Source: Mactra quadrangularis (lineage: Eukaryota; Mollusca; Bivalvia; Venerida; Mactridae). Taken from it: a DNA stretch of 64,000 nt. Shown piece by piece: positions 27,801-33,807 of the stretch. Location of the stretch: contig CM046301.1 of the NCBI GenBank assembly GCA_025267735.1, forward strand, positions 68,467,872 through 68,531,871, given 5' to 3'. Below the pieces are notes generated by a model. It saw only the letters and a program-made list of their open reading frames with translations. It was not told where the DNA came from and searched no databases. Within the stretch, counting starts at the first letter, position 1, and each line of letters begins with the position of its first letter. The position numbers were made by a program, and so were the translations under genes.

Positions 27801-28311
27801 CGCGATGCGCGTTAAGTATTTGTTTTTGTAATCATGGTTTAGTTAAACTACAAAACTGTTCTAGATTTGCACCCGTCCAACTATTTCAGTCGGTAGTTCG
27901 TCGGATTACAAACCAGGGGAACGTGGATCCTATTCTAGGATGGGACGTACATTCAGTTAAAGAATTTGTTTATGAAATACGTTCCATTTTCCCGTCTCCC
28001 TCTGTATCAAGTAGGGCAGTTGTCAATTGTCGAGTGAATGTGCTTAGTCCTTGAATACTTTAGCACAGAGAATAACTCCGACAGTGAGTAGGGCGGCTGA
28101 TCAACACGGTATATGACTGAAAAATGTTAAAATGCAATTGAAAGCACTTAATCTATAATCATGAAAGTTTAATCACGTTAACTTTATTTTCAGGTATGAA
28201 TATATATTATCTAGTTCTACTTTAATCATTGAAAAACCTCAGCCACGTACGAGGTTAAACTCAATTATGAAGAAATATGAAAACTTCATGGAACGAGGAT
28301 GTGACGATTAA
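646..28311 (+). CDS. C3: Complement C3-like thioester protein (TEP/C3 family), 3' 20 exons, 5' truncated by window
   Basis: Secreted complement/alpha-2-macroglobulin superfamily protein; family members attach covalently to targets through an internal Cys-Gln thioester. Twenty exons with GT-AG ends (one probable GC-AG) join into 902 in-phase codons including TAA. Visible in order: MG7 (FIQLHLPYKAIRLEQIEVK), CUB, thioester domain with GCGEQ, second CUB half, MG8, then a Cys-rich C345C/netrin-like tail. A C345C tail marks C3/C4/C5 rather than alpha-2-macroglobulin or insect TEPs. A His lies 111 residues after the thioester Gln, at the place of the C3 catalytic His, so a C3-like, hydroxyl-reactive thioester is expected. 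The window starts near the end of MG6, so signal peptide, MG1-6, anaphylatoxin and cleavage sites are not visible. Paralogue identity (C3-1, C3-2 and so on) cannot be decided. Exons are listed separately. Confidence 0.95.
1055..1333 (+). mobile_element. SINE, family A (tRNA-headed), copy 1
   Basis: Head with box A (TAGCGCAGTTGGTAGC) and box B (GGTTCGAA), a central part with TTGTGGAAGGGTAGGTGAGT, and the tail GTTGACACGGCGTTAAA. Flanked by AATAATTTAC (1045-1054) and AATTATTTAC (1334-1343), a 9 of 10 target-site match. Lies in the first C3 intron of the window. Confidence 0.85.
1503..1730 (+). CDS. C3: C3-like exon 2 (MG7)
   Basis: Acceptor tttctag, donor gtaaga, phase 0 to 0, 76 codons. Reads AYVYLKGTKELCYD at the start; the later PLKTGKFVVRASLF matches the PLKTG strand typical of MG7 in C3 proteins. 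Confidence 0.93.
2512..2605 (+). CDS. C3: C3-like exon 3 (MG7 to CUB)
   Basis: Acceptor ttttag, donor G/gtaagt. Enters phase 0, leaves phase 1. Reads HEGIEERITIQACLD. Contains two Cys residues (QACLD and KDCKQ). Confidence 0.88.
4107..4211 (+). CDS. C3: C3-like exon 4 (CUB, first half)
   Basis: Acceptor atttcag, donor gtaaat, phase 1 to 1. Reads ETYSKGIYATQILKIN then LTLPESAIPNTGSG, the CUB stretch immediately before the thioester domain. Confidence 0.88.
4615..4832 (+). mobile_element. SINE, family A, copy 2 (3' truncated)
   Basis: Same head and centre as copy 1 (ACCCGGGTCGATAGCGCAG ... GGTGAGTACTGGTTATAGAC) but stops after GGTCCAGGAAAGCTA, lacking the GGCGTTAAA tail. Lies between C3 exons 4 and 5. 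Confidence 0.82.
4999..5190 (+). CDS. C3: C3-like exon 5 (thioester motif GCGEQ)
   Basis: Acceptor atttcag, donor G/gtcagt, phase 1 to 1. Carries RPSGCGEQTM; codons for GCGEQ are 5070-5084. The Cys and Gln form the internal thioester that reacts with target surfaces. The motif is intact. Confidence 0.97.
5408..5483 (+). CDS. C3: C3-like exon 6 (thioester domain)
   Basis: Acceptor atttcag, donor gtatgt, phase 1 to 2. Reads IDREITFRKSDGSYSAWW and ends in PSSTW, the F-x-x-x-DGS-x-SA and STW signatures of thioester domains. A SINE begins 49 bases after the donor. Confidence 0.94.
5532..5829 (+). mobile_element. SINE, family A, copy 3 with target-site duplication
   Basis: Full head, centre and tail (CGTTGACACGGCGTTAAA) ending in an AATAATAATAAA-rich stretch. 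Flanked by exact 12-base duplications TGATTGAGGATT at 5520-5531 and 5830-5841, so insertion by LINE-type retrotransposition is well supported. Lies just after C3 exon 6. Confidence 0.93.
5935..6230. repeat. Probable dispersed repeat with GT-rich lead
   Basis: A GTGTGTGCGTGCG-rich lead (about 5945-5985), then prose-like non-coding sequence with two related sentences, TTTGGCATGTAGCATCATC and TTTGGCATGTGGCATTTAC. Style matches interspersed repeats; no second full copy seen in this window. Confidence 0.4.
6724..7080. mobile_element. MITE with about 86-bp near-perfect terminal inverted repeats and 8-bp TSD
   Basis: Starts CACAGGGAATTGTCAAGTTA and ends with its inverse; arms agree over about 86 bases with about two mismatches. 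Exact 8-base flanks TATCAGAC at 6716-6723 and 7081-7088. An 8-bp duplication points to a hAT-type transposase acting in trans. Ends only 60 bases before C3 exon 7, so it could touch the branch region. Confidence 0.92.
7141..7357 (+). CDS. C3: C3-like exon 7 (thioester domain, catalytic-type His)
   Basis: Acceptor atccag, donor gtaagt, phase 2 to 0. Starts VTAYIIKVFCQA. The run DGTYIEEITFYH ends in a His (7289-7291) at the position of the C3 reactive His. The following seven residues (INSHSLV) lead straight to AFVLITLHE, so the loop that usually follows the His is about 11 residues shorter than in vertebrate C3. Confidence 0.95.
7420..7566 (-). mobile_element. SINE, family B, 3' fragment
   Basis: Reverse-strand copy of the family B tail: TTGGGTTTAACGCCGTAACA at its low end, then the CTAAATCTCTGG and CTGACAACTGCCCT blocks seen in the full copies at 31385 and 52331. 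The tRNA head is missing. It starts 62 bases after C3 exon 7. Confidence 0.8.
7567..9911. other. Intron sequence, no feature recognised
   Basis: C3 intron between exons 7 and 8. AT-rich, with no convincing exon, RNA gene or complete repeat on either strand. Confidence 0.6.
9912..10074 (+). CDS. C3: C3-like exon 8 (thioester domain)
   Basis: Acceptor atttcag, donor gtatta, phase 0 to 1. Reads PYTLAISTYALALSKS, the Y-x-x-A-I-x-x-YAL helix of thioester domains. Confidence 0.93.
11590..13900 (-). mobile_element. Degenerate non-LTR retrotransposon (LINE; Jockey/CR1-like reverse transcriptase)
   Basis: Reads on the minus strand in shifting frames. From 13.8 kb down: endonuclease end (IPGISDHDAEHMEF, SDH motif), linker, RT with HKAPGPDPISPRIL, YKKGSKYNAENYRPI, HGFRKGRSCET, LILDFSKAFGKVSH, then LFADDTIIYLTI (about 12390), and a C-terminal piece FPKTIKEWNSLSSDL near 11680. 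Several frameshifts make it inactive. The 5' end (most of the endonuclease) is missing. Clade is my estimate; a tree would decide. Confidence 0.88.
14123..14245 (+). repeat. Three tandem copies of a 41-bp unit
   Basis: Unit begins AACGATCTTTTCAAATTTAT and ends GTCAATGTCAAAGC; three head-to-tail copies, the middle one with a single A to G change. Lies inside the T1 element just before its conserved right end. T2 lacks it at the same place. Confidence 0.95.
14812..14839. repeat. (GTTTT)n microsatellite
   Basis: About five units of TTTTG in the C3 intron between exons 8 and 9. No other feature is seen from 14498 to 15305. Confidence 0.8.
15306..15460 (+). CDS. C3: C3-like exon 9 (thioester domain)
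   Basis: Acceptor ttaacag, donor gtaagt, phase 1 to 0. Reads DVETTSYALLAILQLE and ends GGFESTQ, the ETTSYALLA and GG-F/Y-x-STQ signatures. Confidence 0.96.
15555..15713 (+). CDS. C3: C3-like exon 10 (end of thioester domain); likely GC donor
   Basis: Acceptor tttcag. Reads VTVVGLQALAEYSVKA onward to QKIIRN. The only splice end that keeps phase with the next exon at its strong acceptor is AAT/GCAAGT, a GC-AG type donor, ending the exon at 15713. The nearby GT at 15718 would leave phase 1 and needs a weak alternative acceptor at 16375. Confidence 0.85.
16399..16586 (+). CDS. C3: C3-like exon 11 (CUB second half)
   Basis: Acceptor tgcttcag, donor gtaagt, phase 0 to 2. Reads LPVEIGKKELTIEVKGEGSG, the CUB strand with a K-G-E/K-G-x-G motif, then MMIDLRYNRHG. 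Confidence 0.88.
17156..19022. repeat. Cluster of eight CCGTAAC/GTTACGG motifs in a C3 intron
   Basis: CCGTAAC or its inverse at 17156, 17520, 17642, 17831, 17852, 18301, 18645 and 19016. Three are TTCCGTAAC and one is its inverse. The sequence between motifs shows no obvious long similarity. Function unknown. Confidence 0.55.
19418..21202. mobile_element. DNA element T2, shorter relative of T1
   Basis: Left end ACCCGATTGCATAATTCTAG with AGTTTAAACCAGGGTTTAAA, as in T1; right end, read in reverse, GGGCCGATTGCATAATTCAA. Interior differs from T1 and codes for nothing recognisable. It contains the tRNA-Ser/Leu-like stretch at 20278. Confidence 0.7.
20278..20350 (+). mobile_element. tRNA-Ser/Leu-like sequence, probably a SINE head or tRNA pseudogene
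   Basis: TGGCCGAGTGGTTACGACGT is a class II tRNA box A, followed by an anticodon-like region, a long variable-arm-like stretch and a box B variant (TTCGAACCCC). The acceptor stem does not close well, so a working tRNA is unlikely. A body of unknown family follows. Confidence 0.5.
21412..21579 (+). CDS. C3: C3-like exon 12 (MG8 with acidic insert)
   Basis: Acceptor acttcag, donor gtagta, phase 2 to 2. Opens with a Cys cluster (ECDVCGKNCDK), continues acidic (ENEEVLLEDEPKRF), then returns to MG8 (FRCVEFSVR). The stretch is roughly 45 residues longer than the matching region of vertebrate C3. Confidence 0.85.
22196..22280 (+). CDS. C3: C3-like exon 13 (MG8)
   Basis: Acceptor atttcag, donor gtatta, phase 2 to 0. 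Reads TVSNSTGMAVVIFGLETGVE, the MG8 strand with the conserved M-x-x-x-x-x-x-x-TG pattern. Confidence 0.9.
22555..22629 (+). CDS. C3: C3-like exon 14 (MG8)
   Basis: Acceptor cattatag (weak), donor gtaagt, phase 0 to 0, 25 codons. Reads FIDETENIDAYENDGKGFAV. Supported by phase on both sides and by MG8 length. Confidence 0.8.
22954..23071 (+). CDS. C3: C3-like exon 15 (MG8 end)
   Basis: Acceptor cgtcag, donor gtagta, phase 0 to 1. Ends RQPAVVSIYDYYNP, the P-A-x-V-x-x-Y-x-Y-Y end of MG8. Confidence 0.93.
23727..24392 (+). repeat. Direct repeat pair (about 105 bp) in a C3 intron
   Basis: 23727-23833 and 24284-24392 share TAGCTAGCTAT-like starts, ACAAAGTATGATCACA and GGAGGCCAAAACAAGG in the same order, about 555 bases apart. 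Could be two copies of a dispersed repeat or ends of one larger element. Confidence 0.65.
24806..24901 (+). CDS. C3: C3-like exon 16 (anchor / C345C start)
   Basis: Acceptor tttcag, donor gtaagt, phase 1 to 1. Four Cys: VTCTKMYR, LKCDK, TCQCES, matching the C-T-x-x-Y ... C-x-C pattern at the C345C start. Confidence 0.9.
24975..25230. repeat. Self-complementary TTTAAC/CTATAG-rich repeat
   Basis: TTAAACYATAG-like words recur on both strands about eight times between C3 exons 16 and 17, so the stretch can fold on itself. No clean ends found; possibly an old MITE. Confidence 0.4.
25715..25825 (+). CDS. C3: C3-like exon 17 (C345C)
   Basis: Acceptor gctttag, donor gtaaga, phase 1 to 1. Starts LCPSFIDEKLVKQAKE and carries a second Cys in RYTCNIDKANY. 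Confidence 0.88.
26449..26538 (+). CDS. C3: C3-like exon 18 (C345C)
   Basis: Acceptor tttgtag, donor gtaaat, phase 1 to 1. Reads AVIVTIGELENDADNNEVKV then YASVTKSIYQG, the netrin-module beta strands. Confidence 0.88.
26858..26972 (+). CDS. C3: C3-like exon 19 (C345C)
   Basis: Acceptor ttccag, donor GA/gtatgt, phase 1 to 2. Contains LLHPRDCEFPKF and NEYYIIGQES, the single-Cys and Y-x-I-x-G strands of C345C. Confidence 0.9.
27872..28135 (+). mobile_element. SINE, family D (tRNA-headed)
   Basis: Head box A-like TTTCAGTCGGTAGTTCG, a centre with AGTAGGGCAGTTGTCA and GAATGTGCTTAGTCC that matches the centre of family B (GTAGGGCAGTTGTCAGTC ... TATGTGCTTAG), then GGTATATGACTGAAAAATGT TAAAA as tail. 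Sits in the last C3 intron, ending about 60 bases before the terminal exon. Confidence 0.65.
28194..28311 (+). CDS. C3: C3-like terminal exon (C345C end and stop)
   Basis: Acceptor tttcag; first base completes Glu. Starts YEYILSSSTLIIEKP and ends ENFMERGCDD then TAA at 28309-28311. The last Cys near the terminus fits the C345C disulphide pattern. Confidence 0.93.
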
Positions 28312-28700
28312 CAATCGTCGTTATGTAAAAATCAAGGTGAAATTGAAATTTTGCATTCAAAGACTATCTTAATCTTGGGAATGGTTTATGTGTTAGTCAA
28401 GTTGACAAATAGACATCTGCTCAGTATATCTGAATTCGAATATGTTTATTGTAGACTTTTATGCTGTAGCAGAAAACTTATGCACAATTAGATAGACATA
28501 TTTTATGGTCAGCCTACAGCAGTAACAGTTAATTACAATCAGTAACCACGATGTTTGTATATTCGTGTAAATCTGCATGCTATATTAAAGCTTATCAATG
28601 TAGGAATAAGTTTCTGTTTTATATAATATGAGTAGTTTGTGTAATACAATCCATTCCTTGACTGTAGAAATTTCATACACAAATGTATTATATATTCACG

Positions 28701-28758
28701 AATAAATAAGGTATCATTGTTCATCATACATGGCACTGAGTTGAGTACATTTAATAAA
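28701..28758 (+). terminator. Candidate poly(A) signals of the C3-like gene
   Basis: AATAAA at 28701-28706 and again at 28753-28758, about 390-450 bases after the C3-like stop. Position and order fit a 3' UTR end; no transcript evidence is available. Confidence 0.45.
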
Positions 28759-28759
28759 T

Positions 28760-29930
28760 TTATGTTAAGGTAGAAAATATTAGAAAACGACTAATTGTGC
28801 AATTAATTGTCTACTATTGTTTGCCTTAATTGGGTAATTTCTTAATTGGACAATTCTGTAAACGCATTTGAGGTATAATGTTTGGTAAGATCTTGAGAGA
28901 ACTGTTAGAATGTAACATTGATGAACATAAATCAAAGTTGATAGCTGGACCAAAATTATCTATTATTAGATACTGTGTCAAACTGAAAACAGATCTTAAT
29001 TTTTCTGGTTTTTATGTCAAATTTGAATCTGAGACATTCTGGCTTAGAAGCGGAAACAGGAATCAAACGTGAAGTTACCTTGACAACGCCAGATTTTGCA
29101 ATTGCCTAGTACATGTATCTCATATATAATTCATCCAATCGAAAGTTTTAACGATTTTTTAAATGAGACATTATGGATGATATGTTGGTGTTATGAAGGG
29201 TAAATACAATCAGTTTGATAAAAAAGTTTTAACATTACTTTATAATACATCTGCCTTTCTCACTATGGGTTGTTCAAGAAATTACATTTGCATTTATTGT
29301 TCTCTTTAGCATTTTAAATTTCCTTTGCAAGACTTATCACAATTGCATACATTCTTATAGCGATTTTAAGTTGGACTATTTATATACAAATGTAATGTAA
29401 ACAGACCTTGCTTGTCCTTTTTGTCCTTTCATTAGGAGATGACAACTTCTTTATCAGAGCCAAAAACGTAATCTGAATTTTTCATCATAGTAACTTAAAG
29501 ACTTAAAATGTTCTAGTTTAATAATATAACTATCGAATTATAAAGTACATTTTTGTCACCAAAGACCTGCTATGTTTAAACAAACAGGGCATTCTAGAGC
29601 ACCCCTAAACGATGCTATCAAGACATTGAAACAAAATCTTACAAAATAAAACAGAAAATTTAAAGCAAAATTTAACATTTATTGCAGTTTTAAAATATTT
29701 ATACTACATTGACTATGATTTATTTACACAAGTGTTGCCTCTGGTATTGCCTAGAACAATAAATACATGTTTGTAATGTCTTGTCAATGAAGTATGAGCT
29801 TTGTTTCTCTTGATTGAGTAGTTCTGTGAAGAATTAACTTTTGCGTCATTTAAATGTTGTCATTACACGAATAAATACTGAAAAATAAAATAAAATGTAC
29901 TATAGGCCCTAATAATATAGATTTGATAAT
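28760..29930. other. Intergenic, nothing recognised
   Basis: AT-rich sequence after the C3-like gene. The one open frame near 28878 has no recognisable motif and no support as a gene. Confidence 0.5.
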
Positions 29931-30230
29931 ACATGTAGTTTATATCATGGCGGAGTTGTTTATTTGCTGCCATCAACATCCAAGTCTGAGGCGCAGTATG
30001 CTACATGCAGGATTTTGAATTTTAGGTGGATATAAACACAATGGTATAGAACAAAGCAAATATTCAATTATAAATACTTTCAGTTAAAATTGCTTTCTAT
30101 ACGGTTTTTTTTGTTTAGATCAATTATAAAAGCTGTTTAAATTTAGGTACTTTTTTATCAAAAAACAAAAACTTACAAAAAACAGTAGACTGTACACATG
30201 CATGTATACAATACAAAACAAGTTATTTAC

Positions 30231-30354
30231 CTTCATAGTTGACTTGACCATCACCAGTTAAATCAGACATCTGTATCATATAATCTACTTATTCCTTACT
30301 TAGTTTCTCGCCAAGATTGTCCATTGGTGATCTTAATTCATTAGCCGACATAAA
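30231..30354 (-). pseudogene. Decayed calmodulin-like exon (EF-hand)
   Basis: On the minus strand one frame reads SANELRSPMDNLGEKLSKE, stop, VDYMIQMSDLTGDGQVNYE and then a consensus donor gtaaat. This is the linker helix and fourth EF-hand loop of calmodulin (D-x-x-x-D-G-Q-V-x-Y-E). TAA replaces a codon that is Glu in calmodulin. The first loop residue pattern DLTGDGQ has a Thr where calmodulin has Asp. No neighbouring calmodulin exons were found; a gypsy fragment abuts it on the high side. Either a dead exon of a calmodulin-like gene or a fragment carried in. Confidence 0.82.
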
Positions 30355-30359
30355 ACAAC

Positions 30360-32860
30360 AAAATCACCGCACCAGACTAATTATTCCAACAGTTGATGAC
30401 ATAATAGTTGATTAATTGGAGCCAAGTTCTTTTCGAAATTAGACATAAACAAAGGTTTCCATCAATTAAAATTATCGGAGAGCTCTCGTTATGTCACATT
30501 ATTTATGACGCACATTGGACTACGTCGCTTCAAACGCATAAGCTTTGGAATAAATAGTGCTGCAGAAATATTAAAAATGCTTTGTGCATAGCCCTAGAAG
30601 GTCTTCAAGGGGTGCGAAACATAAGTGATAAAACAATGGTTTTGGGAGCTACACAAAACGATCATGATCAACGGGTAGATGCAACTCATTAACGTTTTAC
30701 AGTTTTACATGACAAAGGTTTGACCTCCAGTAAATGTGTATTTAACAGGCGTAAATTAAAATTGTATGTTAACATTTTTAGTTAAAAAGGACTTTCAGCT
30801 GATCCCAAGAAGTGCAAGTTTATTACAACACACCTCACCTATCATATGTTTTAGAAATCAGAAATTTTTAGCTATGATAAATTATTTATCCAGATTCATT
30901 CCAAATAACTCAAACATTACAGGAACTTTAAAAGACTCACATAGAAGAAAATGAAGTTGGAGAACGGCAGTCGCTTTTAACAAAGTTAAAGACAGTCTGA
31001 GAAGCGAGACAGTTGTTACATACGTTGGTGTATGTAAGGCAAGTAAATCGCGAACGGACATAGAAAAACGATGTTCGCAAAAAGAATGTTAAAACTTAGC
31101 AATAGTGTGGGAAATAGAAAATTGGCACATATATCTCTTTGCACATCAGTTTGTATTGATAAAGTAATGATAAAGCTTTGGAGAACATTTACACAAATCT
31201 GCGTTCTAAACCATCGGCTAGACTTGAACTCCGACTACAGGTATATGACTTCAAAGTAGTGTTCAAACCTGGTGAATCAAACACGTCTGACTACCTATAT
31301 CGACATCCAGACTACTCCAAACCAGATAAAATAGTCATTCTGGAATAGCAGAAGAGTATTTGTCATTTATGGCTCATTATGACGCAGCCGCCCGGCTAGC
31401 TTAGTTGGTAGCACGCAAGTCTACTGATCAAGGGGTCGTGGGTTCGATTCCCGGGCGGGGCATACTTTCGTGGAGCTTGGTCATGAAATTATTTCTACGG
31501 CCATTCTCCCTCCTACCAATGATTTTTAATTATGTAGGGCAGTTGTCAGTCACTGACGAAAGTATGTGCTTAGTTGTTGGTTAACAGCTAAATCCAGAGA
31601 TTTAGCCTTTCCAGGTTGTCTGACCGCCGTTATATGACCTATAATTGTGTTGCTATGGCATTAAACCCAACAACCAAACATACAATCATTATGACGTACC
31701 TACAGCGATGACCATCGTTAAAAATTATCTTAAAACAACAAAAGACAATGATTTTCTAACAGTCATACGTAGTTATGTGTTTAATGATTCTTGGAACAAC
31801 TCATACAGTAACAACACACTTGATACCTTCTCAAGATGTAAAATGAACAGACTGTAGACAATCTGAGCAATAGACAAGTTTTGCTACTTGACACTAAGTT
31901 ATTTTTATCTGGATCGTTACAAAACAATCGGGATCGTTACAAAACAAAGTTATAGCGATAGCACATGAAGGACATCAAGGCATTATACGTATTAAACAGT
32001 TACTGAGTGAAAAGTGTACTTTCTAGGAATTAACAAATAAGCTGAACTGGCATGCAAAAGTTGTATTCCTTTTTAGCATCAACCAACAAGAACATGCCTG
32101 ACTATGGATTCCAAGTAGTAAGCTTATCTTTTTGTAGATCTTTTCCTGGTGGAAAATATCTAGTCGTGTTAATTGATGACTATTCAAGGTTCCATTATGT
32201 GGAGATTTTGAAGTCAACATCGTCTAAGACAGTATTCCGGTACTAGAAAAAATGTTTTCAACATTTGGAGTCCTAGCAACTCTTAAATCAGACAATGGAC
32301 CGCCAATGAGTGGATCAGACTTCAAATCATTTATGAATTTCATGGGTATTATACATTGTAAAAAAACACCATTTTAATCAAATGCTAAGGGTGAAGTTAA
32401 ACGTTTTATGAGAACAATAGGTAAAGCTAAACGAGCTTCACGTATATTTGGAAGCTCTTGGAGAAAGGATATGTATAATTTTCTTAGAAATTATCGTACA
32501 ACACTTCATTGTACAAAAATGTCACTCCTGCTGAATTACGATGTGGACGTAAAATTAACATCAAACTACCAAGACAAGTTATAAAATTAAGCTAAAAGGT
32601 AGACAAACAACGAAAAATGAAATGATATGCTGATAATTGCAGATATGCAAAATCATTTAGTTTAAGAGTGGGTGACAACGTTAATGTAATACAAAACCGA
32701 CAAAACAAATTCTAAACACTTATTGACCTGAGACCTTTAGAAATAATTTCAATGAAAGGAAATATGATTACACGAAAATCTAAACACTTTAAGGCAATTC
32801 AAAATCCGTCTATCTTGCCAGACACAGATGACTATGGCAATATCAACAATTCATATATTA
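30360..32860 (+). mobile_element. Degenerate Ty3/gypsy retrotransposon A (RT, RNase H, integrase)
   Basis: RT block from 30385 in shifting frames: IPTVDDIIVD, FHQLKLSESSRYV, THIGLRRFKRISFGINSA, ALEGLQGV; then RNase H joint near 30880 and an integrase core from about 32090 with DYSRFHYVEILKS, LKSDNGPPMSGSDFKSF and RFMRTIGKA. Many stops and frameshifts. A family B SINE splits it at 31385. No LTRs, gag or protease were recognised. The integrase D, D motifs (LIDDYS and SDNGPP) are still readable; GEVKRF sits where the third acidic residue belongs. Confidence 0.9.
31385..31685 (+). mobile_element. SINE, family B (tRNA-Lys-like head), full copy with TSD
   Basis: Head CGGCTAGCTTAGTTGGTAGC with box B GTGGGTTCGATTCC, a centre GTAGGGCAGTTGTCAGTCAC, and tail GTTGCTATGGCATTAAACCC. 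Exact 11-base flanks TCATTATGACG at 31374-31384 and 31686-31696. It interrupts gypsy A, so it is younger than that element. Confidence 0.95.
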
Positions 32861-33807
32861 ACACATACAATGAAACGCTCCAAAGTATTTGAAAGATTAT
32901 GTATAAGTTTAGCAGTAAAAATAAAAGTGCAATAATGAGTGTTCAATGGCATAATAACCCATTGGTTCTATTTTAAAATAATAGTGTAAATTCATCCATT
33001 TTTTACAATCCAGTTTTTCCCCAAACTGCCTGGGGATTGCAGTGGGAATTACAGCGGGGTACTTCCCGGTACTGTACCTATACCAAGAAAAATTTCCTGA
33101 ACTACTGATCAAAAGTCAAAACAAATGACTGCAAGGTAGGTTTTTTTTCCTTAACTTAATCCGTTTTCACCATTTATTATTGAGTAATTTGGAAAACCTA
33201 CTTTATTAAAATAAGAAGCGCTTTTGTAGAAGGTTCCTTGAAGAAAATCAATACTTCTAAGAAAAGTGAAATGACATGTTGAAAGAGTAAGAAATCGCGC
33301 ATCAACGTCAGTCAGTCTAGACAGACAGTTGCTGACTTTGAGGTGTGAAGGATAGATCAAAATAAGTAAACATATGGCACACTTTAAAATTTTATTCAAC
33401 ATTATTGTGTAAAATAACACAATATCATCAAAATCACGGGCAGTCAATTCTTATTTATTGTTCTTGTTGCCCAGGAAAATTTGACATTACTTCATCCCTT
33501 GATACCTTATTACATTTTGATTCTTTACCAACCTGAAATACTTTCACAATTACTGAGGGCATTATATAAAGACTTAACTAATCATTTAACCAGTTTTCTT
33601 TTGATTGAGAACATTTTGGTATCATGGTGCATTTATTAAGAATACTCTTACCAACTCTTACTCTAAATGGTTTCTAACTTTTGTCTATTGATCAGAGTAG
33701 TTAGTGTATATGAATTGGATTTTGTTCTGAGAACTAAGCAGTCCAGTTAAGATCAATTAGGATTATGCCTTTTTTAACAGTAAGGGTCAGAATCTGACTC
33801 TTCCAAC
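32861..33807. other. Intergenic, nothing recognised
   Basis: AT-rich. Open frames here lack motifs. No RNA gene or clear repeat seen. Confidence 0.5.

Noticed and set aside
31385..31460. tRNA-Lys gene
   Set aside because: Box A and B are clear, but stems do not close properly, a SINE body follows, and target-site duplications flank the whole unit.
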